Source of the DNA: RGIG3102 sp964649845
Lineage (GTDB): Bacteria > Bacillota > Clostridia > Oscillospirales > Ruminococcaceae
Length of the DNA: 5,563 nt
Direction of reading: 5' to 3'
NCBI GenBank assembly: GCA_964649845.1
Contig: CAZYSS010000103.1
Span: 1-5,563, forward strand
The notes beneath the pieces were generated by a model, which had not been told where the DNA came from, did no database searches, and saw only the letters and a program-made list of their open reading frames with translations. The first letter of the stretch is position 1, and each line of letters starts with the position of its first letter. Positions 1 through 4,015 of the stretch are shown here, in pieces. The position numbers were made by a program, and so were the translations under genes.

Positions 1-39
1 TACGTCTGGGTTTTCACGTACAAATCTGATATCTAACAT
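1..39 (-). CDS. serS: Seryl-tRNA synthetase, N-terminal fragment (runs off the left edge)
   Basis: SerS charges tRNA-Ser with serine in the cytoplasm. Only the first 13 codons are in the window, reading MLDIRFVRENPDV from an ATG at 39-37. This matches the very conserved SerS start (M-L-D-I-x-x-[IV]-R-E-N-P), the beginning of the coiled-coil tRNA-binding arm. A good ribosome binding site (AAAAGGAG, minus strand 58-51) lies 11 bases before the ATG and overlaps the parB stop codon. The gap to the parB stop is only 17 bases with no terminator, so serS is probably cotranscribed with parB. parB followed by serS is a familiar order in Clostridia. The identification rests on a short but highly characteristic peptide. 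Confidence 0.85.
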   Translation of the reverse strand, partial: MLDIRFVRENPDV

Positions 40-56
40 TTTAAAATAAGCTCCTT

Positions 57-908
57 TTATTTCTTTTCAAGTAAGTTAGCCAGTTCCTGTAACTGTTCCT
101 GACTATTAAAGGTAATGTTCAGGCTGCCCTTGCCATCTTTGTAACTGATGCGGACAGGTGTGCCGTGCATCTGTGTAAGAGCGATTTCTATCTCTTTCAC
201 AATTGAAGGCACTTTTGTCTGTTTTTCAGCCTTTGGTTTTTTCACCATAGACTTTGCCAGCAGTTCACACTGGCGTACCGACAGCTGTTTTTCGGCTGTT
301 GTCTGTGCCAGTTCTTTCTGCAGGTTCTCATCTGAAACCGACAGAATAACCTTGGCGTGTCCCAGGCTGATTTTGTTTTCTTTTACCAGCTGCAGAATAT
401 CCTGCGGCAGGTTGAGAATACGCAGACTGTTTGCAATGGACGAGCGCGGTATAGACAGCTTTTTGCTGATTTCATCCTGTGTCAGGTTAAAGCTTTCCAT
501 CAGGCTCTTGTAGCCATATGCAATTTCCACCGGGTCCAGGTCTTCACGCTGCAGGTTTTCAATCAAGGCAATTTCCTTTGCACTCTGGGTTGAAACATCC
601 TTTACAATGGCCGGGATTTCTGTCAATCCTGCCATTCTGGCTGCGCGGAAGCGTCTTTCCCCTGCGATAATGGTGTATCTGCCGATGCCGTTTGGCATAA
701 GCACGATAGGCTGCAACACGCCATGTTCTATTATGGACTGGCTGAGCTGCTCAAGACTCTGGTTTTCAAAAGTCTTGCGAGGCTGACCAGGGTCAACATC
801 TATGTCCGAAAGTTTTATATTGGATGCCGAGGCATCCGAAATCTGCTGTTCGCTTGACAGGAAAAGCGAGTCTAACCCTCTCCCCAAACCTGAATTTTTT
901 CTTGCCAT
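57..908 (-). CDS. parB: Chromosome partition protein ParB (Spo0J), CTP-dependent parS clamp
   Basis: ParB binds parS, closes into a DNA-sliding clamp with CTP, recruits SMC and stimulates ParA. Numbering from the first possible ATG (914), the protein shows an N-terminal GLGRGLDSLF segment (9-18, ParA-contact type), box I DPGQPRKTF (41-49), the CTP motif GERRFRAA (85-92), ENLQRE (119-124), a helix-turn-helix (about 144-168), and a C-terminal dimerisation region (about 236-285). The residues that separate ParB from Noc are of the ParB type: R157 and G185. Two ATGs are possible. I prefer the second (908, MARKNSGLGRG, 283 aa), because AGGA lies 8 bases before it but only 2 before the first, and because it fits the family start. 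Unusually, parA does not lie directly upstream: a broken transposase gene separates them, and parB has its own candidate promoter. serS follows 17 bases after the stop. Confidence 0.95.
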   Translation of the reverse strand: MARKNSGLGRGLDSLFLSSEQQISDASASNIKLSDIDVDPGQPRKTFENQSLEQLSQSIIEHGVLQPIVLMPNGIGRYTIIAGERRFRAARMAGLTEIPAIVKDVSTQSAKEIALIENLQREDLDPVEIAYGYKSLMESFNLTQDEISKKLSIPRSSIANSLRILNLPQDILQLVKENKISLGHAKVILSVSDENLQKELAQTTAEKQLSVRQCELLAKSMVKKPKAEKQTKVPSIVKEIEIALTQMHGTPVRISYKDGKGSLNITFNSQEQLQELANLLEKK

Positions 909-953
909 GGGCATCTTCCTTTCTTTGTTTATTTAAACAACAGATATTTGCTT

Positions 954-981
954 ATTATAAATACCTGTACTTATTTATCAT
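954..981 (-). promoter_or_regulatory. Candidate parB promoter
   Basis: Read on the minus strand, a perfect -10 TATAAT (959-954) follows a partial -35 ATGATA (981-976, 4 of 6 to TTGACA) with a 16-base spacer. Transcription would begin near 947 and leave a leader of about 40 bases before parB. That leader holds a small palindrome, TGTTTATTTAAACA (926-939), with arms of 6. A private promoter makes sense because the transposase remnant and a hairpin at 994-1022 stand between parA and parB. This is inferred from consensus only, in AT-rich DNA where chance matches are common. Confidence 0.45.
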
Positions 982-993
982 ACTATGAAATGT

Positions 994-1022
994 AAAAAAT
1001 AACAAGTGTTTTGTTATTTTTT
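994..1022 (-). terminator. AT-rich hairpin after the transposase remnant, possible weak terminator
   Basis: A perfect 12-base inverted repeat, AAAAAATAACAA / TTGTTATTTTTT (994-1005 and 1011-1022), encloses a 5-base loop. On the minus strand it begins 27 bases after the transposase stop codon, and its distal arm ends in six T. The stem has only two GC pairs, so termination would be weak. The symmetry means it could act in either direction. It sits just upstream of the candidate parB promoter and could separate parB from parA-transposase transcripts. It may instead mark the end of the inserted element. Confidence 0.45.
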
Positions 1023-1244
1023 TGATGAAGAAAACAATAAATTATATATTACATTACAATATAATACTCATCCTCAGACCATTGTGCAGGATTGGTTGAT
1101 ATATAATTCCGCTTTTCAATATAATCCGCCTCATCGCGGATAATGTGGTCGTAGTAGGAACGCTGCCATATATTTTCCCCATATTCTTTATTACAAAATC
1201 TTTTCAAGGCAGAAATATACCGTGGAATTGTGGAATTTCCACGC

Positions 1245-1271
1245 GTAGGGGCGGGCGCCCTCGACCGCCCG
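1245..1271 (+). repeat. REP-like GTAGGGG hairpin unit inside the transposase gene (copy A)
   Basis: This 27-base unit begins GTAGGGGCGG and ends CCGCCCG. GGGCGG (1249-1254) pairs perfectly with CCGCCC (1265-1270) around a 10-base loop. On the coding (minus) strand it encodes the GRSRAPAPTR stretch just after the HUH motif, and it is in frame. It has the same length, head and tail as the spacer copy at 3690-3716 (19 of 27 identical). Confidence 0.7.
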
Positions 1272-1408
1272 TCATTATTTATCCATATTATAAGGTGAAT
1301 ATGATTCGGCATTATAACATAATCTGTAACCTTAAGATTTTCGTAAATATCGTTCATAATTTTTATATTTTTATCAACGATATATCCGTATTATGTCAAA
1401 TTCACATA

Positions 1409-1436
1409 CGGGGCGCCGGGGTCGTCGCCCCCCTAC
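1409..1436 (-). repeat. REP-like GTAGGGG hairpin unit inside the transposase gene (copy B, carries the frameshift)
   Basis: Read on the minus strand, this unit begins GTAGGGGGGCG and ends CGCCCCG. GGGGCG pairs with CGCCCC (1426-1431 and 1410-1415) around a 10-base loop, the same architecture as copy A but in the opposite orientation. It is 28 bases long. Removing the one extra G that restores the transposase frame leaves 27, the length of the other long copies. In the restored frame it encodes VGGDDPGAP. Confidence 0.65.
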
Positions 1437-1560
1437 ACAGATTGTGCTTAATAAATGCTTTCTATTTTTGGTACAAACCGTCACAAAATATGCACCATTA
1501 CTGCTGTAATCATACTCTTTCAGGCGGATTTGCTTTCTTTTTGATAATTTATCTTCCATC

Positions 1561-2331
1561 TCACCTGTTCCGGCTCAAAACCTCTTCTGCCAGGGCCATA
1601 TATGCCTTTGCGCCCTTGGATGAACCATCGTAGAAATTAATCGGTTCGCCGTAACTTGGTGCTTCGGAAAGACGTACGTTTCTCGGAATTGTGGTTTTGT
1701 AAACCTTGTTAGGGAAATATTTTTTCACCTCTGCCACAACCTGCAATGTCAGGTTCAGACGGGAATCAAACATTGTCAGCAGCACGCCTTCAATGTCAAT
1801 ATACTTGTTGTAATGCTGTTTTACCAGACGGATGGTGTTCATCAGCTCTGACAACCCTTCCAGAGCAAAAAATTCACACTGAATAGGCACCAGAACAGTG
1901 TCTGCTGCGGACAGAGCATTGATTGTCAGCAAATCAAGGGCAGGCGGACAGTCGATAAATATAAAATCATAGTTATCGTGCACCCTGTTCAGCGCCTGGC
2001 GCAGTCTGGCGTGGCGGTTTTCCAGCATAACCAGTTCCACAACGGCACCAGCCAGTTTTGTGGAAGACGGCAGCACGTCCACCTTGAATTTTGTTTTCAC
2101 TATGGCATTTTTAATATCGTCATCGTCCAGAATTACAGAGTATGTGGAATGTTCCAGCCCTCTTTTCATAATTCCATATGCAGATGTGGTGTTTCCCTGT
2201 GGGTCCAGGTCCACCAGCAGCACTTTTTTGCCCAATGCTGCCACAGATGATGCCAGATTTACAGCTGTGGTGGTTTTGCCCACACCACCTTTTTGGTTAG
2301 CTACTGCAATTATTTTTGCCAATTTGCTCAC
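1561..2331 (-). CDS. parA: Chromosome partition ATPase ParA (Soj)
   Basis: ParA is a deviant Walker ATPase that binds nucleoid DNA as an ATP dimer and is released by ParB, helping move origins apart; in Bacillus, Soj also controls DnaA. The 256-residue protein has the deviant Walker A KGGVGKTT (14-21, signature Lys14 and Lys19), Walker A' VLLVDLDPQGN (37-47, Asp41), Walker B FIFIDCPP (123-130, Asp127), and the C-terminal RNVRLSEAPSYGEPI (217-231) whose arginines contact DNA. It is full length and intact. The start is uncertain. A GTG at 2331 has AAAGG 8 bases upstream. A TTG at 2322, giving the more typical MAKIIAVANQKGG, has GGAG 8 bases upstream. An out-of-frame ATG at 2336 stops after two codons. 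parB does not follow directly; a broken transposase starts one base after the TGA. The gene is divergent from noc, and a parS-like site lies upstream. Confidence 0.96.
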   Translation of the reverse strand: MSKLAKIIAVANQKGGVGKTTTAVNLASSVAALGKKVLLVDLDPQGNTTSAYGIMKRGLEHSTYSVILDDDDIKNAIVKTKFKVDVLPSSTKLAGAVVELVMLENRHARLRQALNRVHDNYDFIFIDCPPALDLLTINALSAADTVLVPIQCEFFALEGLSELMNTIRLVKQHYNKYIDIEGVLLTMFDSRLNLTLQVVAEVKKYFPNKVYKTTIPRNVRLSEAPSYGEPINFYDGSSKGAKAYMALAEEVLSRNR

Positions 2332-2361
2332 TCCATTCGCCTTTTTTTTAAAGATATTTAT

Positions 2362-2390
2362 ATTTTAACATATATACCGCTGTTTTTAAA
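2362..2390 (-). promoter_or_regulatory. Candidate parA promoter with extended -10
   Basis: On the minus strand, TTTAAA (2390-2385, 4 of 6 to TTGACA), a 17-base spacer and TAAAAT (2367-2362) form a plausible sigma-A promoter. TGT immediately before the -10 gives an extended -10 (TGTTAAAAT, 2370-2362). Transcription would start near 2355, about 10 bases before the AAAGG ribosome binding site. The parS-like palindrome at 2420-2435 lies some 30 bases upstream of the -35. A second TATAAT in the region (minus strand within 2447-2455) has no recognisable -35. Confidence 0.45.
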
Positions 2391-2414
2391 GGAGAAAATA
2401 TAGCTTTTTATACC

Positions 2415-2440
2415 TAAAATGTTCCATGTGGAACATTTTA
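2415..2440. promoter_or_regulatory. parS: parS-like site upstream of parA (one mismatch to the perfect copy)
   Basis: TGTTCCATGTGGAACA (2420-2435) differs by one base (T for C at 2427) from the perfect palindrome at 4762-4777. It has two mismatches to the Bacillus parS consensus TGTTNCACGTGAAACA: the central C and one A-to-G. The symmetry extends outward to 12-base arms, TAAAATGTTCCA and TGGAACATTTTA, around a central TG. It sits about 84 bases upstream of the parA start, in the parA-noc divergent spacer. ParB is the expected ligand. The substitution in the central CACGTG may lower affinity. Confidence 0.7.
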
Positions 2441-2470
2441 AATATGATTATAATACTTACAACAGATTCC

Positions 2471-2494
2471 GTAGGGGCGGTTATTAACCACCCG
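2471..2494 (+). repeat. REP-like GTAGGGG hairpin, short form
   Basis: This 24-base unit begins GTAGGGGCGG and ends ACCACCCG. GGGCGGTT (2475-2482) pairs with AACCACCC (2486-2493) around an ATT loop with one C-A mismatch. It is 19 of 24 identical to the unit at 3736-3759, and the differences include a swapped base pair (T2481-A2487 here, A3746-T3752 there), so the hairpin is conserved. It belongs to the same group as the two units in the transposase gene at 1049-1559. Confidence 0.65.
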
Positions 2495-2517
2495 TTTATC
2501 TATCACAGATTAATAAT

Positions 2518-2571
2518 TATGTCATTCCGAACGCGAAGCGGAGGAATATTTGCACTGAATTAAATGACATA
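2518..2571 (+). repeat. Dispersed palindromic repeat of the TGTCATTCC type
   Basis: This 54-base element is bounded by a perfect 9-base inverted repeat, TATGTCATT (2518-2526) and AATGACATA (2563-2571). Inside are two nested stems: ATTCC / GGAAT (2524-2528 and 2543-2547), and CGC-GAA-GCG (2532-2540). From memory, words such as GTCATTCCGAGCGAAGCGAGGAAT recur as intergenic repeats in many bacterial genomes. A second palindrome follows at 2580-2596 (AACGC / GCGTT). A diverged relative of the TGTCATTCC element starts at 4913. Confidence 0.6.
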
Positions 2572-2644
2572 CTTTTTATAACGCCAGCGCAGCGTTCAAA
2601 ACTTTCAGCATCACAAAACTAAAGGTTATTCTCCCAACTACTGT

Positions 2645-2721
2645 TTATCCAAAACATAAAATAACCTCACAACTTTTCGCAATCTCCCCTATTCTTCCAC
2701 ATCTCTCCTCTTTTTTCCACA
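2645..2721 (+). other. DnaA-box-like words in the parA-noc spacer
   Basis: Compared with TTATCCACA, the plus strand carries TTATCCAAA (2645-2653, 8 of 9), TCTTCCACA (2693-2701, 7 of 9) and TTTTCCACA (2713-2721, 8 of 9), all in the same orientation and followed by AT-rich DNA. An 8-base inverted repeat AGGTTATT / AATAACCT (2623-2630 and 2660-2667) encloses the first. The origin is usually close to parAB in Firmicutes, so a DnaA interaction is conceivable. None is a perfect box, and AT-rich spacers give such words by chance. No gene is visible at 2441-2827. Confidence 0.25.
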
Positions 2722-2729
2722 ATTCTCAC

Positions 2730-2760
2730 CATAAAATGTTGAAAATAATCTTATTTTATG
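2730..2760. repeat. AT-rich inverted repeat upstream of noc
   Basis: CATAAAAT (2730-2737) and ATTTTATG (2753-2760) form a perfect 8-base inverted repeat around a 15-base centre. It lies just upstream of the candidate noc promoter. It could be a protein-binding site or simply flexible AT-rich DNA. No known operator is recognised. Confidence 0.3.
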
Positions 2761-2783
2761 TAATTTCCTGCGATATTCTTTTC

Positions 2784-2812
2784 TGTAAATATGGAATAAT
2801 CTGTGCTATGCT
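2784..2812 (+). promoter_or_regulatory. Candidate noc promoter (weak)
   Basis: TATGCT (2807-2812, 4 of 6) is preceded by TGC, giving an extended -10, and by TGTAAA (2784-2789, 3 of 6) at 17 bases. Transcription would start near 2819, leaving a very short leader before the AAAGGA ribosome binding site at 2823-2828. This is the best promoter I can see close to noc, but the match is poor. Confidence 0.28.
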
Positions 2813-2836
2813 GTAATCACAGAAAGGATGATGCAA

Positions 2837-3640
2837 ATGTTCGCCACTGCATTCAGAACAAAAAATGAAAACACAGTCTCACAGATACCTGTAAATCTTA
2901 TAGACCCCTGCCCCTACCAGCCCCGAAAACTGCTGAACAAGCAAGCCCTTGAGGAGCTGTCTGAAAACATAAAAGAAAACGGAATCTTACAGCCGCTGAC
3001 TGCCACCCGTCTTGATAACGGCCGCTATCAGCTGATTGCAGGTCACCGCCGCCTGTTGGCGGCATCAAAGGCAGGTCTTTCCACCGTGCCCGTAATTGTA
3101 ATGGACAAAACCCGGGAAGAAGTGGCTGTGCTGGCAGTAATAGAAAACCTGCAGCGTGAAGATCTGAACTTTTTTGAACAGGCAATGGCCATACAATCTC
3201 TTATGACCAACCTTAATCTGACACAGGCCGCCGTAGGACAGAAACTTTCAATTTCCCAGCCTGCTGTGGCAAACAAGCTGAAACTGCTTCAGTTTTCAAA
3301 AGAACAGCAGCTGAAAATACTGGCTTTCAACCTGACAGAGCGCCACGCAAGAGCAATTTCACGCCTGCCTGGAGAAAAACAGGACAAAGCCATTGATTAC
3401 ATAATCCGCAACAATCTGAATGTTTCCGCTACAGACAAATATATAAACAGCCTGCTGACCCCAAAAACCAAGCGCAGACAGAAAACCATTATAAACATCA
3501 AAGATATCCGTATTTTCACCAACACCATCACAAAAGCGGTGAAAATTATGCAGTCCGCAGGGGTAAAAGCCGATTACAACCAGCAGGAAGACGAAACCTG
3601 CATCCATTATCAGATTACCGTCCAAAAAATCAAAGCATAA
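2837..3640 (+). CDS. noc: Nucleoid occlusion protein Noc (ParB family)
   Basis: Noc binds dispersed NBS sites, spreads with CTP and attaches DNA to the membrane, blocking septum formation over the nucleoid. With the ATG at 2837 the protein has 267 residues: a short N-terminal segment MFATAFRTKNE, where Noc usually has its amphipathic membrane helix; box I PYQPRK (26-31); GHRRLLAA (69-76); ENLQRE (103-108); a helix-turn-helix (127-151); TERHARA (167-173); and a Noc-like C-terminus (DIRIFTNTITKAVKI, SAGVKAD). Of the four residues said to set NBS specificity (Gln, Lys, Lys, Arg in Bacillus Noc), three are present (Q141, K147, R169) and the fourth is Q152. This favours Noc over a second ParB. ATGs at 2828 and 2831 are in frame, but AGGA (2825-2828) overlaps or touches them and sits 8 bases before 2837. 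Odd points: GHRR replaces GERR at the CTP site, and the gene points away from parA, opposite to its usual direction. Confidence 0.88.
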   Translation: MFATAFRTKNENTVSQIPVNLIDPCPYQPRKLLNKQALEELSENIKENGILQPLTATRLDNGRYQLIAGHRRLLAASKAGLSTVPVIVMDKTREEVAVLAVIENLQREDLNFFEQAMAIQSLMTNLNLTQAAVGQKLSISQPAVANKLKLLQFSKEQQLKILAFNLTERHARAISRLPGEKQDKAIDYIIRNNLNVSATDKYINSLLTPKTKRRQKTIINIKDIRIFTNTITKAVKIMQSAGVKADYNQQEDETCIHYQITVQKIKA

Positions 3641-3689
3641 ATATGTACAACCAGGGATTGCAATTGAATTTGTATATTACTCTGACCGC

Positions 3690-3716
3690 GTAGGGGACGT
3701 TGCCCACAACATCCCG
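3690..3716 (+). repeat. REP-like GTAGGGG hairpin, 27-base form
   Basis: This unit begins GTAGGGGACGTTG and ends ACATCCCG. GGGACGTTG (3694-3702) pairs with CAACATCCC (3707-3715) around CCCA, with one C-A mismatch. It shares length, head, central GCCC and tail with the copy inside the transposase gene at 1245-1271. Confidence 0.62.
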
Positions 3717-3735
3717 AAAATATTGACGTTGTCCC

Positions 3736-3759
3736 GTAAGGGCAGATATTATCCGCCCG
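3736..3759 (+). repeat. REP-like hairpin, short form, second copy
   Basis: This 24-base unit begins GTAAGGGCAG and ends ATCCGCCCG. GGGCAGAT (3740-3747) pairs with ATCCGCCC (3751-3758) around ATT, with one A-C mismatch. It matches the unit at 2471-2494 at 19 of 24 bases and lies 19 bases after the 27-base unit. Confidence 0.62.
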
Positions 3760-3802
3760 CCAAACCCCCACAAATTTTAATCCAACACTTCCACCCCGAT
3801 TT

Positions 3803-3823
3803 AAAAACACACCCTGTGTTTTT
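3803..3823. repeat. Perfect stem-loop downstream of noc
   Basis: AAAAACACA (3803-3811) and TGTGTTTTT (3815-3823) form a 9-base perfect stem around CCC. The distal arm ends in five T, so it may act as a weak terminator ahead of the stronger one at 3871, in either direction. Confidence 0.4.
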
Positions 3824-3870
3824 GAAAATATATCAATTCAATACACTTTCACAAATTTCTGTTAACCGCA

Positions 3871-3905
3871 AAAAAGGCACCCACAGGGGTGCCCTTTTTG
3901 TTTAT
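3871..3905 (+). terminator. Intrinsic terminator after noc
   Basis: GGCACCC (3876-3882) and GGGTGCC (3887-3893) form a 7-base GC-rich stem around ACAG, followed by CTTTTTGTTTATTTT. It lies 230 bases after the noc stop and 111 before the QueG-like gene, so it probably ends noc transcription. A run of six or more A on the left could allow some termination on the minus strand too. Confidence 0.8.
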
Positions 3906-3930
3906 TTTAAACAGTAAAACTGTTTAAAAT
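3904..3930. promoter_or_regulatory. Perfect 12-base inverted repeat, possible operator
   Basis: ATTTTAAACAGT (3904-3915) and ACTGTTTAAAAT (3919-3930) are exact inverted repeats around AAA. The element starts in the T-tract of the terminator and ends about 27 bases before the -35 region of the next gene, a position suited to a regulator site. The 16 bases at 3898-3913 reappear with one base fewer at 925-939, before parB. No known operator is recognised. Confidence 0.4.
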
Positions 3931-3957
3931 TTGGTTAGCACAAGATAACTTTCTCCT

Positions 3958-3985
3958 TAAACAAACCTATTTTCCGTGTTATAAT
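3958..3985 (+). promoter_or_regulatory. Promoter of the QueG-like gene
   Basis: A perfect -10 TATAAT (3980-3985) carries a TGT extension (3977-3979). The -35 is weak: TAAACA (3958-3963, 4 of 6) at 16 bases, or TTAAAC (3957-3962) at 17. The start would fall near 3992, shortly before the AAAGGA ribosome binding site at 4001-4006. Confidence 0.6.
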
Positions 3986-4015
3986 GAAATAAACACAAAC
4001 AAAGGATGCAGAATA

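Larger units (their letters stand above)
1049..1559 (-). pseudogene. REP-associated Y1 tyrosine transposase (RAYT, HUH family), broken by a frameshift and a stop
   Basis: RAYT proteins are single-strand DNA nucleases linked to dispersed palindromic repeats. The N-terminal part (1559-1374, 61 aa) has the family start KRKQIRLKEYDYSSNGAYFV. The C-terminal part (from 1357) has the metal-binding HUH motif in MPNHIHLI, then WQRSYYDHIIRDEADYIEKR, which holds the likely catalytic Tyr, and NYISTNPAQW. The two parts lie in different frames. Reading the second frame upstream gives GGDDPGAPYVNLT-stop-YGYIVDKNIK, which continues the family pattern. The damage is therefore one extra G in the G6 run (about 1428-1433) and a GAA-to-TAA change soon after. 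Without these, about 169 residues would be encoded, a normal RAYT length. The ATG lies one base after the parA stop, with AGGTGAG from the parA end as ribosome binding site, so it was coupled to parA. Two GTAGGGG-type repeats lie inside the coding frame. Confidence 0.88.
3663..3842. repeat. Possible small mobile repeat (MITE-like) downstream of noc
   Basis: Between noc and the terminator at 3871 lies a 180-base stretch without a convincing gene. Its edges form an imperfect inverted repeat: ATTGAATTTGTATATT (3663-3678) against AATATATCAATTCAAT (3827-3842), 14 of 16 paired. Inside are two REP-like hairpins (3690-3716 and 3736-3759) and one more perfect stem (3803-3823). The edges are AT-rich and I see no clear target duplication, so this may be an ordinary spacer that gathered repeats. 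Confidence 0.3.

Noticed and set aside
10..25. CACGT word in the serS start resembling a parS half-site
   Set aside because: The outer bases of parS are absent on both sides, and the bases encode the conserved SerS start (F-V-R-E-N).
148..513. Plus-strand open frame of 121 codons
   Set aside because: It is antisense to parB, with Cys/Ser/Phe-rich content and no ribosome binding site; it is a shadow of a strongly conserved gene.
1374..1440. Programmed frameshifting in the transposase, as in some insertion sequences
   Set aside because: The frames are not joined by a classic slippery site before an overlap, and a separate in-frame TAA would still block the second frame.
1145..1633. Plus-strand open frame of 162 codons
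   Set aside because: It is antisense to the transposase remnant and the parA end, whose family motifs are on the other strand. No domain is recognisable.
2388..2396. AAAGGAG on the plus strand resembling a ribosome binding site
   Set aside because: No start codon lies at a usable distance and no open frame follows; it lies within the candidate parA promoter of the other strand.
2471..3759. REP-like units as a CRISPR array
   Set aside because: The units are scattered, hairpin-shaped, unequal in sequence and not separated by regular spacers.
3723..3917. Plus-strand open frame of 64 codons between noc and the QueG-like gene
   Set aside because: It starts in a REP-like hairpin and ends inside the inverted repeat after the terminator, with no ribosome binding site and no family resemblance.
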